Of a DNA stretch of 64,000 nt, positions 48,401 to 57,382 are shown one piece after another. The DNA comes from Methylicorpusculum oleiharenae. Lineage in GTDB: Bacteria > Pseudomonadota > Gammaproteobacteria > Methylococcales > Methylomonadaceae. Within the stretch, counting starts at the first letter, position 1. Each line of letters begins with the position of its first letter. Where the stretch lies: positions 2,882,492-2,946,491 of the forward strand of contig NZ_WUTY02000001.1 in the NCBI RefSeq assembly GCF_009828925.2, written 5' to 3'. The position numbers were made by a program, and so were the translations under genes. Below the pieces are notes generated by a model, which saw only the letters and a program-made list of their open reading frames with translations, did not search any database and was not told the origin of the DNA.

Positions 48401-49006
48401 TCCGACGATTTTAGGTAAAGGACTGACCTGATGCGACAGCGAAATCTGAGTAAAACCCACCTCTCTGGCGATTTCGCCTAGCGCGAGCTCGTGCTGCGGA
48501 TAGCGCCAGGCATGCATCAGTACAATCGCAACGGCCCTGATCCCCTGATTATAAACCGCTTGCAATTGCAGCCGTGCCTCTTCAGTATCCAGCGCTTGCA
48601 GCACTTCTCCTTGAGCACTGACGCGCGCTGTGACTTCGAGGACCGTTTGATAAAGCATGCCGGGCCGACGAATATTCAAAGCAAAGATGTCCGGCCGGTT
48701 TTGATAACCGATGCGCAAACAATCTTTGAAGCCGCGATTGACAAACAGAGCCACGGCTTCACCCTTGCGTTCCAACAGAGCATTAGTGCCTACCGTGGTG
48801 CCCATTTTTACGCTATCGATCAGCCCGGCAAGAGGCGCGTCAGCGGGTAACTGCAAAATGTCGCGCATACCTTGCAAGGCTGCATCTGAATAATGTTGCG
48901 GGTTTTGCGATAACAGCTTTCGTGTGATCAATTGTCCTTCGGGATTACAAGCGACAATGTCGGTAAAAGTTCCGCCCCGATCGATCCAGAATTGCCAGCC
49001 TGTCAT
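45401..49006 (-). CDS. ATP-dependent 5-oxoprolinase / hydantoinase A-B fusion
   Basis: This 1201-residue protein joins a HyuA half (residues about 1-690: [41 protein letters not shown]) to a HyuB half (about 710-1200: [47 protein letters not shown]). Full-length fusions hydrolyse 5-oxoproline to glutamate with ATP in the gamma-glutamyl cycle. Related acetone or N-methylhydantoin enzymes share parts, but the one-chain layout favours oxoprolinase. AAGG lies just before the ATG. Confidence 0.9.
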   Translation of the reverse strand: MTGWQFWIDRGGTFTDIVACNPEGQLITRKLLSQNPQHYSDAALQGMRDILQLPADAPLAGLIDSVKMGTTVGTNALLERKGEAVALFVNRGFKDCLRIGYQNRPDIFALNIRRPGMLYQTVLEVTARVSAQGEVLQALDTEEARLQLQAVYNQGIRAVAIVLMHAWRYPQHELALGEIAREVGFTQISLSHQVSPLPKIVGRGDTTVVDAYLSPLLHRYVAQVANGLGDNGKAPRLLFMQSNGGLIEATVFQGKDSILSGPAGGIIGAIAVAKRAGLKKIIAFDMGGTSTDVAHYAGELERTFETEVAGVRIRTPMMQIHTVAAGGGSILYFDGLRYRVGPESAGADPGPACYRRGGPLTVTDANLMLGKLPCFPAVFGPEGTLPPDIECVKHQFAELAGRIHAATGDMRSPEQVAEGFLAIAIENMADAIKKISVQKGYNLTEYNLCCYGAAGAQHACKIADRLGMQTVLLHPLAGVLSAYGMGLADFRVLKELALEQAWDTVSFESLKNHLAKLEQQGRSVLHRQGLQDHQISAQWRLALRFQGSDTSLTVNFDDPQTLISNFESKYRRQFGFYYTHRPVLIATLEVECIASDSNPLDIKVFSSQNRDGQAEMINRMFSENRWHDTPVYCRDRLRIGSAIAGPAIVIEPTSTSVIEPGWQGVLHANGDLVLSRKQSQRNRVLDTRADPVLLEIFNKRFMSVAEQMGFVLQNTAHSVNIKERLDFSCAVFDAAGELIANAPHIPVHLGSMGESVKALMQKLAGQFLPGDAYLLNSPYARGTHLPDITVVTPVFSEDSRQLLFFVASRGHHADVGGISPGSMPANSRSIGDEGVISDGLKLLDQGHFQETAIRAWLNSNPNPARNPDQNIADLQAQIAANQKGAQELSAMVASYSLPVVSAYMQYVQDHAEACVRAVLARLDEGRFEYALDQGEKIAVHISFDRTHRSAHIDFTGTSLQMSGNFNAPAAVCKAAVLYVFRTLVQDDIPLNAGCLKPLKISIPEGCLLNPHYPAAVVAGNVETSQYIVDALYGALGVLAGSQGTMNNVTFGNERYQYYETICGGAGAGEGFNGADAVHTHMTNSRITDPEILEWRFPVLLKEFSIRAGSGGYGRYRGGDGVIRRIEFLEAMTTGILSNHRIIPPFGLQGGSPGKPAVNRVIRNEGTEEQLAGCAEILVNPGDEIIIETPGGGGFGSVNSNG

Positions 49007-49128
49007 ACCTTAAAAACCTATTAGAAAAAATTAACGAAGAGTAATGCCAAAACGGGCCGATAGTATATCTTGCTAAGGTCTGAACCTGGAGATAATGAGG
49101 CCGTATCAAACACAACATCAAAGATGAA

Positions 49129-49204
49129 TAGGATGTGCTGAACAGCGTGAAGCGCATCAGCATCGTTCGCGATTGATGCGCTTCGTACCTCAGCACATCC
49201 TACA
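49129..49204. repeat. REP-type palindrome
   Basis: TAGGATGTGCTGA...GAAGCGCATCA pairs with TGATGCGCTTC...TCAGCACATCCTA, a long, nearly perfect hairpin of the 'gatgtgctgaggtacgaagcgcatca' class found in many gammaproteobacterial genomes. It lies in the divergent gap before leuC. Confidence 0.85.
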
Positions 49205-49362
49205 AATCATACTTATTCTGTGTTGGAAGAGACTCCAAATTGCAAACAGGATCTCTTTTAGGAGACAATAATCCGTTACGCACCGTTTTACTGTGCATTT
49301 TGAATACCCCTAACACGCCATACGCTCGATCTTGAGCCGCTATGCAAGCTTTGGAATACGCT

Positions 49363-50760
49363 ATGAAAAAGACCATGTATGAAAAAATCTGGGACAGCCA
49401 TCTTGTCGTTGATGCGGCTGGACAGGCACCTTTGCTCTATGTTGACCGGCATCTAATGCATGAAGTGACCAGTCCCCAGGCCTTTGAAGGCCTTCGTCTG
49501 ACTAATCGGAAGGTGCGAAACCCGCACAGTATTCTTGCTACGATGGACCATTGCGTACCGACCAAAAATCGCGATCTGCCCATTGCCGATCCCATTGCTA
49601 AAAAGCAGATCGAAACGATGGCTGAAAATTGCAAGGAAAACGGCCTGAACTTGTACGACATGAAAAATCCGAATAACGGTGTCATTCATGTAGTTGTACC
49701 GGAACATGGTTTTGTTCACCCTGGCATGGTCGTTGTATGCGGTGACAGCCATACGGCGACCCATGGCGCTTTCGGCGCACTGGCTTTCGGCATCGGCACG
49801 TCAGAGGTCGAGCATGTCATGGCCACTCAAACGCTGCCGCAGAAAAAATCCAAAACCATGCAGATTGTGGTCAATGGCGAGTTGTCAAAATACGCTTCAG
49901 CTAAGGATATTGCGCTGGCGATTACCGGTAAAATCGGCACAGCAGGCGGCACCGGTTACGTCATTGAATATACCGGTCCGGCAATCAGAGCGCTGTCGAT
50001 GGAAGGTCGTATGACGCTGTGCAATATGGCGATTGAAGCCGGAGCCAGAGCTGGCCTGGTTTCTCCCGATGAAAAAACCTATGACTATATCAAAGGACGC
50101 GAGTTTGCTCCGTCCGGTGATTATTGGGAGCAGGCGCTGGCTTACTGGAAAACGCTACCTAGCGACGAGGGCGCGGTTTTCGATGCCACTGTGATCCTTG
50201 ATGCTGCCGATATTGCGCCGCAAGTGTCCTGGGGCACATCGCCCGAGCAAGTGACCGGGGTTGATAGCGTTGTGCCGGATCCTGAAAGCTTTAGTGATGA
50301 AAGCAAACGTAAAGCCTGTGAAAGCGCCCTGGCTTATATGGGCTTGACACCAAATACCAAAATAACCGACATCCCTGTCGATCTGGTTTTTATCGGTTCT
50401 TGTACCAATGGCCGCATTGAAGATTTCCGGATAGCTGCTGATGTGGCCAAAGGCACTAAAGTTGCCCAAGGTGTCACCGCGATTGCCGTACCCGGTTCTT
50501 ATCATGTCAAAAAACAGGCAGAAGAAGAGGGGCTGGATAAAATTTTTATCGATGCCGGTTGGGAATGGCGTGATCCGGGGTGTTCCATGTGTCTGGCGAT
50601 GAATGGCGACGAACTGACCAAAGGCCAGCGCAGCGCGTCGACTTCAAACCGAAATTTTGAAGGCCGTCAGGGTAAAGGCGGACGCACGCATCTGGTGTCG
50701 CCGGCAATGGCAGCGGCTGCCGCGGCTGCAGGCCATTTTGTTGATATTCGCAAACTTTAA
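49363..50760 (+). CDS. leuC: 3-isopropylmalate dehydratase large subunit
   Basis: This 465-residue aconitase-family subunit isomerises 2- to 3-isopropylmalate with LeuD. The 4Fe-4S ligands are visible in [11 protein letters not shown] and [11 protein letters not shown], and the substrate motif in [12 protein letters not shown]. The frame opens at 49342, but the ATG at 49363 aligns with the usual start ([13 protein letters not shown] against KTLYEKLFDAHVV in E. coli) and gives the normal length. It is 15 bases before leuD. Confidence 0.98.
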   Translation: MKKTMYEKIWDSHLVVDAAGQAPLLYVDRHLMHEVTSPQAFEGLRLTNRKVRNPHSILATMDHCVPTKNRDLPIADPIAKKQIETMAENCKENGLNLYDMKNPNNGVIHVVVPEHGFVHPGMVVVCGDSHTATHGAFGALAFGIGTSEVEHVMATQTLPQKKSKTMQIVVNGELSKYASAKDIALAITGKIGTAGGTGYVIEYTGPAIRALSMEGRMTLCNMAIEAGARAGLVSPDEKTYDYIKGREFAPSGDYWEQALAYWKTLPSDEGAVFDATVILDAADIAPQVSWGTSPEQVTGVDSVVPDPESFSDESKRKACESALAYMGLTPNTKITDIPVDLVFIGSCTNGRIEDFRIAADVAKGTKVAQGVTAIAVPGSYHVKKQAEEEGLDKIFIDAGWEWRDPGCSMCLAMNGDELTKGQRSASTSNRNFEGRQGKGGRTHLVSPAMAAAAAAAGHFVDIRKL

Positions 50761-50775
50761 AGACCGGAAAGAATT

Positions 50776-51387
50776 ATGGAACCGTACAAAAAACATGAAA
50801 GTATTGCTGCCTTGATGAACCGCAGTAACGTCGATACCGACCAGATCATCCCCAAGCAGTTCTTGAAAAAAGTCGAACGCAGCGGTTTTGGTCAGCATCT
50901 GTTTCACGACTGGCGTTTTAACGACGACGGCAGCGATAATCCCGAATTCGAGTTGAACAAACCTGCTTTCAAGGGCGCCAAGATTCTGGTAGCTGGCGAT
51001 AACTTCGGCTGCGGTTCATCCCGCGAACATGCGCCTTGGGCGATTGCCGATTATGGTTTCAATACCATTATATCCACCAGCTATGCCGATATTTTTTATA
51101 ACAACTGTTTTAAAAACGGCATTCTGGCAATCAAAACCGATAAGGCTCAGTTGGACAAATTGATGGCCGAAATTGCCGCCAACGAGGGCGTAAAATTTGT
51201 TGTCGATCTTGAAAACCAGCAAGTGACCACACCCGGCGGTAACGGCTTTAGCTTTGAGATCGATCCGTTTCGCAAAGGCAATCTGCTCAGCGGACTGGAC
51301 GATATCGGTTTGACCTTAAAGCATGTGGATAAGATCGATCAGTATGAAGTCCAGCATAAGCGGGATTTTCCTTGGCTTTGGGCTTGA
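50776..51387 (+). CDS. leuD: 3-isopropylmalate dehydratase small subunit
   Basis: This 203-residue swivel-domain partner of LeuC shows NVDTDQIIPKQFLK, GDNFGCGSSREHAPWA and FYNNCFKNGIL. GGAAAG precedes the ATG. It is co-transcribed with leuC and followed by a hairpin with a T-run, so the leu cluster is probably split here into two transcripts. Confidence 0.98.
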   Translation: MEPYKKHESIAALMNRSNVDTDQIIPKQFLKKVERSGFGQHLFHDWRFNDDGSDNPEFELNKPAFKGAKILVAGDNFGCGSSREHAPWAIADYGFNTIISTSYADIFYNNCFKNGILAIKTDKAQLDKLMAEIAANEGVKFVVDLENQQVTTPGGNGFSFEIDPFRKGNLLSGLDDIGLTLKHVDKIDQYEVQHKRDFPWLWA

Positions 51388-51410
51388 AACGCCTTGGCTG
51401 TGGTTGGGGT

Positions 51411-51478
51411 GCTGGGTTGTCAAAAGCTGGCCTGTAGGCTGTGAAACCCAGCATAATTCAAGTAGCGCTGGGTTTTTC
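51411..51478 (+). terminator. Terminator after leuD with a competing upstream arm
   Basis: AAACCCAGC (51444-51452) pairs with GCTGGGTTT (51467-51475), followed by TTT. The same AAACCCAGC can instead pair with an earlier GCTGGGTT at 51411-51418. The three arms look derived from a REP-type element; the two alternative stems are noted as seen, not proven regulatory. Confidence 0.6.
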
Positions 51479-51530
51479 TAAGACTCAACCCATCTCGGTA
51501 ATACCTAGCAACGCATTTCAAAGAAAAACT

Positions 51531-51789
51531 ATGGACGACAAAATCTCGAAATTTCAGGAAATCAAAATCTTAATTACCTTCCTAAAATATGCAGACGAAA
51601 AAGGCAGAGTAGATTTTGATAAAACAGAAACAGGAAGATCTAAGAGGCGAGAGTTGTTTGGTTTTTCATACTAAAGATCAGCGTGTTATTCATGTAGTTT
51701 GTTCGCCGAAAGTCGAATATTTGGCGATTATCACCGCTTATTTACCTGCCGCAGATCAATGGTCAGCGGATTTTAAAGTGAGGAAATAA
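51531..51789 (+). pseudogene. Degenerate DUF4258-like toxin gene
   Basis: An ATG frame (DDKISKFQEIK...DEKGRV) runs into an unrelated short stretch (DKTETGRSKRR) and stops at 51674. In another frame, the sequence immediately around and after that stop encodes VFHTKDQRVIHVVCSPKVEY and continues to TAA at 51787, one base before the YgiT-like gene. HTKDQRVIHVV is what I expect near the C-terminus of DUF4258-type toxins. The gene therefore appears to have lost its middle by deletion plus a frameshift, leaving both ends. Confidence 0.65.
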
Positions 51790-51790
51790 A

Positions 51791-52006
51791 ATGGAATGCT
51801 TTCATTGCAAAGGTAAAATGATCCAAGGTCACTCGCCCTTCAGTGCGGACCGTAATGGCTATCATATTTCCTGGGAAGCCGTTCCCGCTTGGGTTTGCAC
51901 GCAATGTGGGGAAGCGCTTTTTGAAGAAAACGAAGTGAATCATATTCAAAAAGCTTTACAAAACATTGATTCTGAAACATTAGCCATAACACGAAAAATA
52001 GCGTAA
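51791..52006 (+). CDS. YgiT/MqsA-type zinc-finger antitoxin-like protein
   Basis: This 71-residue protein has two CxxC pairs (ECFHCKG and CTQCGEA) forming the YgiT zinc finger, with the bridging region VPAWVC and ALFEENEV typical of the family. It lacks the HTH DNA-binding half of full MqsA. AGGAAATAAA precedes the ATG. The partner toxin gene immediately upstream is broken, so this may be an orphan antitoxin. Confidence 0.85.
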   Translation: MECFHCKGKMIQGHSPFSADRNGYHISWEAVPAWVCTQCGEALFEENEVNHIQKALQNIDSETLAITRKIA

Positions 52007-52100
52007 CAAAAAATTCAAACCAAGCTTATATACGCAAGCGCGTTGGGTTCGGCGAACGCTCTGAGCCTACAACACTGATTAACAATTTAAATGTCGATTG

Positions 52101-52337
52101 ATGAAATTTACTCAGTACTTTGAAGTAATGCGCCTGCGGCCAGATAGATCGGCTATTGAAATTGAATGGATTCAACGAGTCATTGAGCACCCAATTAAAG
52201 AGATTGTTCAACAAGATGGAAGAATTCGCCGTTGGGCAGCTATTGAAGAAGCGAATGGTAGGTATTTGAGAGTTATACTGCTTTCTGATGGCGAGACTAT
52301 TCACAACGCATTTTTTGACAGGTCATTTACGCTATGA
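52101..52337 (+). CDS. Small DUF4258-like protein, partner of a DUF2283 protein
   Basis: This 78-residue protein (MKFTQYFEVMRLRPDRSAIE at the start) has RVIEHPIKEIVQQDGRIRRW and YLRVILLSDGETIHNAFFDR. The pattern of a basic helix followed by strands with R..V.....E.I..A is what small RelE/DUF4258-like proteins look like. It overlaps the DUF2283 gene by 4 bases (ATGA), an arrangement common for two-gene toxin-antitoxin-like modules. Start at ATG 52101 rather than the adjoining TTG. Confidence 0.7.
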   Translation: MKFTQYFEVMRLRPDRSAIEIEWIQRVIEHPIKEIVQQDGRIRRWAAIEEANGRYLRVILLSDGETIHNAFFDRSFTL

Positions 52338-52531
52338 AAATAAAATATTTCCAAGATACAGATACGTTATATATCGAGTTTCGTACCGTGGATGTGGTCG
52401 AAACAAAAGATTACGATGAAGATACTTATATTGATCTTGATGCCAAAGGCAGAGTGTGCGGCATCACAATAGAACATGCTAAAGAACGTGCTGATATTCC
52501 GGCATTCTCTTATGAGCAAATAGCGGCTTAA
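52334..52531 (+). CDS. DUF2283 family protein
   Basis: This 65-residue protein opens KIKYFQDTDTLYIEF and contains DLDAKGRVCGITIEHA, both signatures of DUF2283. These small acidic proteins usually sit beside a DUF4258-like gene and are suspected antitoxin-like partners. Overlaps the preceding gene. The pair, with the broken pair upstream, separates leuD from the LeuA-like gene. Confidence 0.88.
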   Translation: MKIKYFQDTDTLYIEFRTVDVVETKDYDEDTYIDLDAKGRVCGITIEHAKERADIPAFSYEQIAA

Positions 52532-52605
52532 AGCCGGAAAGGTTTCTCGTTGATTGCCTGAATTCTTAGGTAATTTAGACGACGCACAGAAAATAATCCA
52601 AAATC

Positions 52606-54168
52606 ATGCCAATAAATTCAAGACACATCCAGCTAATGGATACCACTTTGCGCGACGGCGAGCAAACCCAGGGTGTCGCGTTTACGCCTATGGAAAAAGT
52701 CAGCATCGCCAAGGCGTTGTTGCAGTTTTTACGCGTCGACCGTATCGAAGTGGCTTCCGCACGGGTTTCAGAAGGTGAAAAGGAAGCCGTTACCCATATC
52801 AACCAATGGGCAGAGCAGGAAGGCTTTGCCGATCGTGTCGAAGTGCTGGGCTTTGTCGATCATACCCGCAGCGTGGATTGGATAAAATCTACCGGCGGCA
52901 AAGTAATTAACCTGCTGGCCAAAGGCAGCGAGAAACACTGCCGCGAACAACTCGGCAAAACGCTGGATCAGCACAGCGCCGATGTCTTGCAAACCATAGC
53001 CTATGCTCACGAACAAGGGTTAAAAATCAATATTTACCTGGAAGACTGGTCGAACGGCTACAAAGATAGCCCCGATTATGTCTATGGCATGATGGACAGG
53101 CTCAAGTCCAGTCACGTGAGTCATTTCATGCTGCCGGATACCTTGGGCGTGATGTCGCCGGACGAAGTGCTTTCAAGCCTCGGCGATATGTGCAATCGCT
53201 ATCCGGAACTGCAGTTCGATTTTCATCCGCATAACGATTACGGCTTGGCCACCGCCAATGTCATGGCCGCTGTTCAGGCGGGTGTCAGCGCTGTTCACTG
53301 TACCATCAACTGCCTGGGTGAGCGGGCAGGCAATGCTTCTCTGGCTGAAGTGGCTGTGGTCTTGCGCGATAAAATGAACATGCAGCTGTCTATTGATGAA
53401 AGTCATTTGGTGCGCATCAGCAACATGGTGGAAAATTTTTCCGGCAAGCGCATTGCCGCCAATGCGCCGGTTGTCGGTGCCGATGTCTTTACCCAGACTG
53501 CAGGCATTCATGCCGATGGCGATCAAAAAGGGGGCTTATACAAAACGAGGCTGGGACCGGAACGCTTTTCTCGCACCCGCAGTTATGCACTGGGCAAAAT
53601 GAGCGGCAAGGCCTCGTTGAAAAAAAACCTGGAACAGCTGGAATTGGACTTGTCTGAAGATGACCAGAAAAAAGTCCTGGCGCGCATTGTCAGTCTTGGC
53701 GATTCCAAGCAAACTATAACCACAGATGACCTGCCGTTTATCATTGCCGACGTTCTTGAAAGCAAGAATTATCAACACATCAAATTGCTGGACTGCTCCA
53801 TCAACAGCGGTTTGAAGCTGCAATCCACCGTCAGCATGCGCGTCGATGTTAAAGGTGAAAAGCATCAGGCAACCGGAGCAGGCAGCGGAGGTTTCGATGC
53901 CTTTATCGACGGCATCAGCAAAGTACTCGATAAATACGGCTATAAGCTGCCTGTCCTGAACGATTATGAAATCCGAATTCCCAAAGGCGGGCACGCCGAC
54001 GCGCTGACCGAATGTGTCATTACCTGGGATTGTGGCAACGAATTGCGCAAAACGCGGGGTGTTCATGTCAATCAGGTTTATGCGGCGATTTTGGCGGCTA
54101 TCAAGCTCATCAACATCCAGTTGCACGAAATGTCAACAGTGCCATTAGAGCGAATTAAAGTAAAATAA
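52606..54168 (+). CDS. LeuA-like 2-isopropylmalate / (R)-citramalate synthase family enzyme
   Basis: This 520-residue enzyme has an HMGL-type TIM barrel with LMDTTLRDGEQTQGV at the start, FDFHPHNDYGLATANV holding the metal-binding His residues, and NCLGERAGNASLAEV. A C-terminal LeuA allosteric domain follows from about 380. It condenses acetyl-CoA with 2-oxoisovalerate (leucine) or pyruvate (citramalate, isoleucine); sequence alone does not decide. Its place between leuCD and leuB suggests leucine synthesis. It resembles the short 'LeuA2' type of Bacteroidetes-like leu clusters rather than E. coli LeuA. Confidence 0.85.
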   Translation: MPINSRHIQLMDTTLRDGEQTQGVAFTPMEKVSIAKALLQFLRVDRIEVASARVSEGEKEAVTHINQWAEQEGFADRVEVLGFVDHTRSVDWIKSTGGKVINLLAKGSEKHCREQLGKTLDQHSADVLQTIAYAHEQGLKINIYLEDWSNGYKDSPDYVYGMMDRLKSSHVSHFMLPDTLGVMSPDEVLSSLGDMCNRYPELQFDFHPHNDYGLATANVMAAVQAGVSAVHCTINCLGERAGNASLAEVAVVLRDKMNMQLSIDESHLVRISNMVENFSGKRIAANAPVVGADVFTQTAGIHADGDQKGGLYKTRLGPERFSRTRSYALGKMSGKASLKKNLEQLELDLSEDDQKKVLARIVSLGDSKQTITTDDLPFIIADVLESKNYQHIKLLDCSINSGLKLQSTVSMRVDVKGEKHQATGAGSGGFDAFIDGISKVLDKYGYKLPVLNDYEIRIPKGGHADALTECVITWDCGNELRKTRGVHVNQVYAAILAAIKLINIQLHEMSTVPLERIKVK

Positions 54169-54209
54169 CCACGTTACCCCTCACTATTTACTTACAAGCA
54201 AGCAGAAAA

Positions 54210-55316
54210 ATGAAGCATTATAAAATTGCAGTATTGGCCGGCGACGGAATCGGCCCCGAGATTACCCAAGAAGCCATCAAAGTTCTCAAAGTTATTGAGG
54301 AACGCAATGATGTGACGTTTGAGCTCATGCCCGCCTCATTTGGCGCTTGTGCCTATTTCGAAACCGGGGATGCATTCCCGCAAGCGACTATCGATATTTG
54401 CGATCAGGCGGATGCAATACTGAAAGGTCCTATCGGCTTGAGTCATGAAGAAGCTAAAAAAATTCCGGTCGACAAGCAACCGGAACGGGGCGCATTGCTG
54501 CCGATGCGTCGCCGTTACAACACTTATGCCAACTTCCGTCCGGTTTCGTTGCCAAAATCGCTGGCGCATTTTTCACCGTTGAAACCTGAAATCATCGGTG
54601 AAGGCATCGATCTTATAATGGTCCGCGAACTGGTCGGGGGTCTTTATTTCGGACAGAAAGAGCGCGGCGTTAATGACAAAGGCTTGCGTTATGTCCGGGA
54701 AACCCTGGAATATGATGAAGAGCAAATCCGCCTCATCATGCACGAAGCTTTTAAGCTGGCCAGAAAGCGCCGTAAGCTGCTGCATAATATCCATAAAAGC
54801 AACGTGCTGATGTCCAGCGTGTTGTGGAACGAAGTGATGGAAGAGGTGGCCAAGGAATATCCCGATGTCGAAGTAGTCAATTATCTGGTCGACGCGGCTG
54901 CAACGGCATTGTGTTTAAAACCCACTCAGTTCGATGTGATGGTGATGGAAAACATGTTTGGTGATATTCTCAGCGACCAGGGCGGTGGTATTTTGGGTTC
55001 TTTGGGCCTGATGCCTTCGGCCTGTATCGGTCCTGAAAAAGCCTACTACGAGCCATCGCACGGTTCGGCTCCCGACATTGCCGGGAAAAACATTGCCAAT
55101 CCCTATTCGATGATTGGTTCGGTGGCGATGATGCTGGAAAACAGTTTCGGTATGGAAGCTGAAGCCAAAAATGTTTGGGCAGCGATGCAGGGTGTCTTTG
55201 GTGATGGTTATTCCACGGCCGATTTGTCGAAACCGGGAAGCGGTGTAACGATGATCAGCACCGATCAATTTGGCGACAAAGTGGTTGAAAAGCTGCGTCA
55301 AATGCCAAAGGTTTAA
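54210..55316 (+). CDS. leuB: 3-isopropylmalate dehydrogenase
   Basis: This 368-residue NAD-dependent beta-decarboxylating dehydrogenase opens KIAVLAGDGIGPEI. The substrate Arg region is RRRYNTYANFRPV, with VRELVGGLYFGQK, HKSNVL (catalytic Lys) and the NAD/metal block MENMFGDILSDQGGGILGSLGLMPSA. SHGSAPDIAGK closes the family pattern. The usual DKANVL reads HKSNVL and KGPIGLSHEEA replaces the proteobacterial GPKWD, pointing to a less common LeuB branch. 41 bases after the LeuA-like gene. Confidence 0.95.
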   Translation: MKHYKIAVLAGDGIGPEITQEAIKVLKVIEERNDVTFELMPASFGACAYFETGDAFPQATIDICDQADAILKGPIGLSHEEAKKIPVDKQPERGALLPMRRRYNTYANFRPVSLPKSLAHFSPLKPEIIGEGIDLIMVRELVGGLYFGQKERGVNDKGLRYVRETLEYDEEQIRLIMHEAFKLARKRRKLLHNIHKSNVLMSSVLWNEVMEEVAKEYPDVEVVNYLVDAAATALCLKPTQFDVMVMENMFGDILSDQGGGILGSLGLMPSACIGPEKAYYEPSHGSAPDIAGKNIANPYSMIGSVAMMLENSFGMEAEAKNVWAAMQGVFGDGYSTADLSKPGSGVTMISTDQFGDKVVEKLRQMPKV

Positions 55317-55888
55317 TCTTCTTATTTCAAATGGAAATGGTTGCAGGCGACGGGTCCATGCTCAAGGCAGCGTTGCCGAAGTGTGGACGGTCTGCAACGT
55401 ACTTGACTGATCATTAAGTAGGCTCTGGTCATCAGCTTGGCTTGCAATTTTTTTAAGATTTACCCTTATTTTCTGCGAAGTTTGACCAACTCAGCTATTC
55501 TGTTAGTCAATGTGACAATGCAAGCGTACAATCCATTGATGGATGTCCGTTACCCCTTTAGAATTTGAAAATGGCAGGAAAGCGCTTTTACAAATTAATA
55601 TTGAACGGTTATGCCGATAAACAGTCAGTTGACTTGATTCTGTAAATTCTAGTGATAACTTCTTTTTGAAAAATCAAACCATCAATTTAAGCCGAACAGT
55701 TAAAACTTCTCGATGATTGATTTACTTGTAATTATTTAAGTCATCTGTTGGGTTACGTCTATCGCCTAACCGAACCTTATATTGAATAATTACAAATACT
55801 TTAACCCATTCCAATGCTGTCGAATAAGCTAAAAAACTACCTGACCGGGGCGAATGGGACACACCTGTAAAACAACCCAAGGACTACT
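55317..55888 (+). other. Intergenic region between leuB and the small ORF
   Basis: About 570 bases with no open frame of note. It marks the change from leu genes to an accessory stretch. No repeat or promoter was recognised with confidence. Confidence 0.4.
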
Positions 55889-56059
55889 ATGACCCCTCAA
55901 AATACCCCGCCGCCCGCTCGTCCAGACTGGAATTATGATGCTTATTTCCGTGAGCAAATGGCAAAGAAAAAAATGAAAGATAGTGATCAGCAATCACAAA
56001 ATAACGTTCCATCAACTGAGCGCTTATTGAACAAAAGTATCAATATGCTGCCGACATGA
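55889..56059 (+). CDS. Small proline-rich, basic hypothetical protein
   Basis: This 56-residue protein has an AAGGA ribosome-binding site five bases before the ATG. It begins TPQNTPPPARPDWNYDAYFR and continues with a lysine-rich stretch (MAKKKMKD). Its TGA stop overlaps the original ATG of the DUF393 gene (ATGA at 56056-56059), so the two were translationally coupled before an IS630 element separated them. The stop is two bases from the insertion point, so this gene itself is intact. Function unknown. Confidence 0.65.
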   Translation: MTPQNTPPPARPDWNYDAYFREQMAKKKMKDSDQQSQNNVPSTERLLNKSINMLPT

Positions 56060-56062
56060 CTA

Positions 56063-57381
56063 GTATAAACAACTTGAAATATGTTAGATAATATATTGTT
56101 TTAAATTGATAATATTAGAGCAAATGGCACGGCCTTTATCCCCACTGAAACTGAATATTGAGTTACAAGACATTTTACAAACAATCGCTCGGAGTCGCGA
56201 AGCTCCCCATAGCTTGGTGCAACGAGCTGAGATAGTGTTGTTGGCAAGCACAGGGAGCTATAACAAAACCATCAGCCAAGACTTGGGGTTATGCGAAGAG
56301 ACGGTTGGTTTTTGGCGAAAACGCTGGGTTGATAACACCGCTGAATTGGAAAAATTTAAGAATAAACCCAAGCAGTTACGAGAAGCGGTCGGTCAAGTGC
56401 TGGCGGACAGACCGCGCCCAGGTAGCCCCGGTACATTCACGGCAGAACAGATTTGCCAATTGTTGGCGGTTGCCTGTGAAACGCCCCCGGAACATCTCAG
56501 TTACTGGACGCAACCAGAGCTCGCGCGAACAGTGATCAATCGGGGTATTGTCGACAACATATCAGCCAGCAGTGTCGGGCGTTTTTTAAAATCAGGGGAA
56601 TTTAAAACCCCATCGGATCAAATATTGGTTGAATCATAAGGTCGATAATGAAGCGGACTTTCGGCAAGACGTGAGAGCGGTGTGTAAACTTTATCACCCA
56701 GCACAGGAGCTTCATGAGTCGGGCGTGCATGTGATTAGTGTTGATGAAAAGACGGGCATTCAGGCACTGGAACGGATACATCCCGACCATGCGATGTCCA
56801 AAGGGAAACTGGAGTTGCATGAGTTTGAATACGCGCGGCATGGCACACAAACCCTGATAGCTAATTTTGAAGTGGCTACCGGTAAAGTCATCTGTCCCAC
56901 TCTTGGCGACACCCGGACAGAAGACGACTTTGTGGCTCACATCCGGGCAACGGTAGCAACCGATCCCGATGCAAAATGGGTGTTTGTCGCCGACCAGCTC
57001 AATACCCATAAGTCGGCCTCGTTGGTGGCATGCGTGGCGGAGCTCTGCGGCATAAAAGACGCATTAGGCGAGAAAGGCAAATCCGGTATTTTAGAGAATA
57101 GGGCTTCCCGCGCAGACTTTTTACAATGCTCTGATCATCGTATCCGTTTTGTGTATACGCCCAAACATTGTTCATGGCTTAATCAGATAGAAATCTGGTT
57201 CGGTATCCTGAGCCGTCGGTTACTAAAACGTGGGAGTTTTCCATCAAAGGAAGTTTTAAATGCACGCATTCTGTCATTCATTGAGTTTTTTAATGTGACT
57301 TTAGCAAAACCGTTTCGATGGACTTATATTGGCAAACCTCTGCTTGTTTAGATTATCGAATGTATTTCCGAAGTTGGGTAC
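56063..57381 (+). mobile_element. IS630-family insertion sequence
   Basis: This 1319-base element is flanked by TA duplications (56061-56062 and 57382-57383) inside a CTAG target, the known preference of IS630. The inverted ends match imperfectly over about 30 bases: left begins GTATAAACAACTTG, right (reverse complement) GTACCCAACTTCGG, with GAAATA and GATAAT shared further in. The transposase spans nearly the whole element. Removing the element and one TA restores an uninterrupted DUF393 gene, which independently confirms both boundaries. Confidence 0.93.
56124..57351 (+). CDS. IS630 transposase in two overlapping frames
   Basis: The first part (ATG 56124) encodes the N-terminal HTH region and stops at 56639. 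The second frame, +1 relative to the first, carries the catalytic domain with all three acidic residues visible: ISVDEKTG (D), FVADQLNTHKS (D) and NQIEIWF (E). The collinear protein would switch at TTT-AAA-A-CCC near 56601, where dropping one A gives 'FKPHRIKYWLNHK' as in intact IS630 proteins. It is either a programmed +1 shift on the A-run or an inactivating one-base insertion; the intact DDE triad favours recent or functional. Confidence 0.85.
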
Positions 57382-57382
57382 T

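Noticed and set aside
52020-52070. Possible further gene on the minus strand (52026-52304)
   Set aside because: It is antisense to the DUF4258-like gene and its end lies in REP-like DNA (GTTGGGTTCGGCGAACGC); no ribosome-binding site.
53173-54126. Long antisense frames across the LeuA-like gene
   Set aside because: They lie opposite a clearly coding, motif-rich gene and have no family features; shadows of codon usage.
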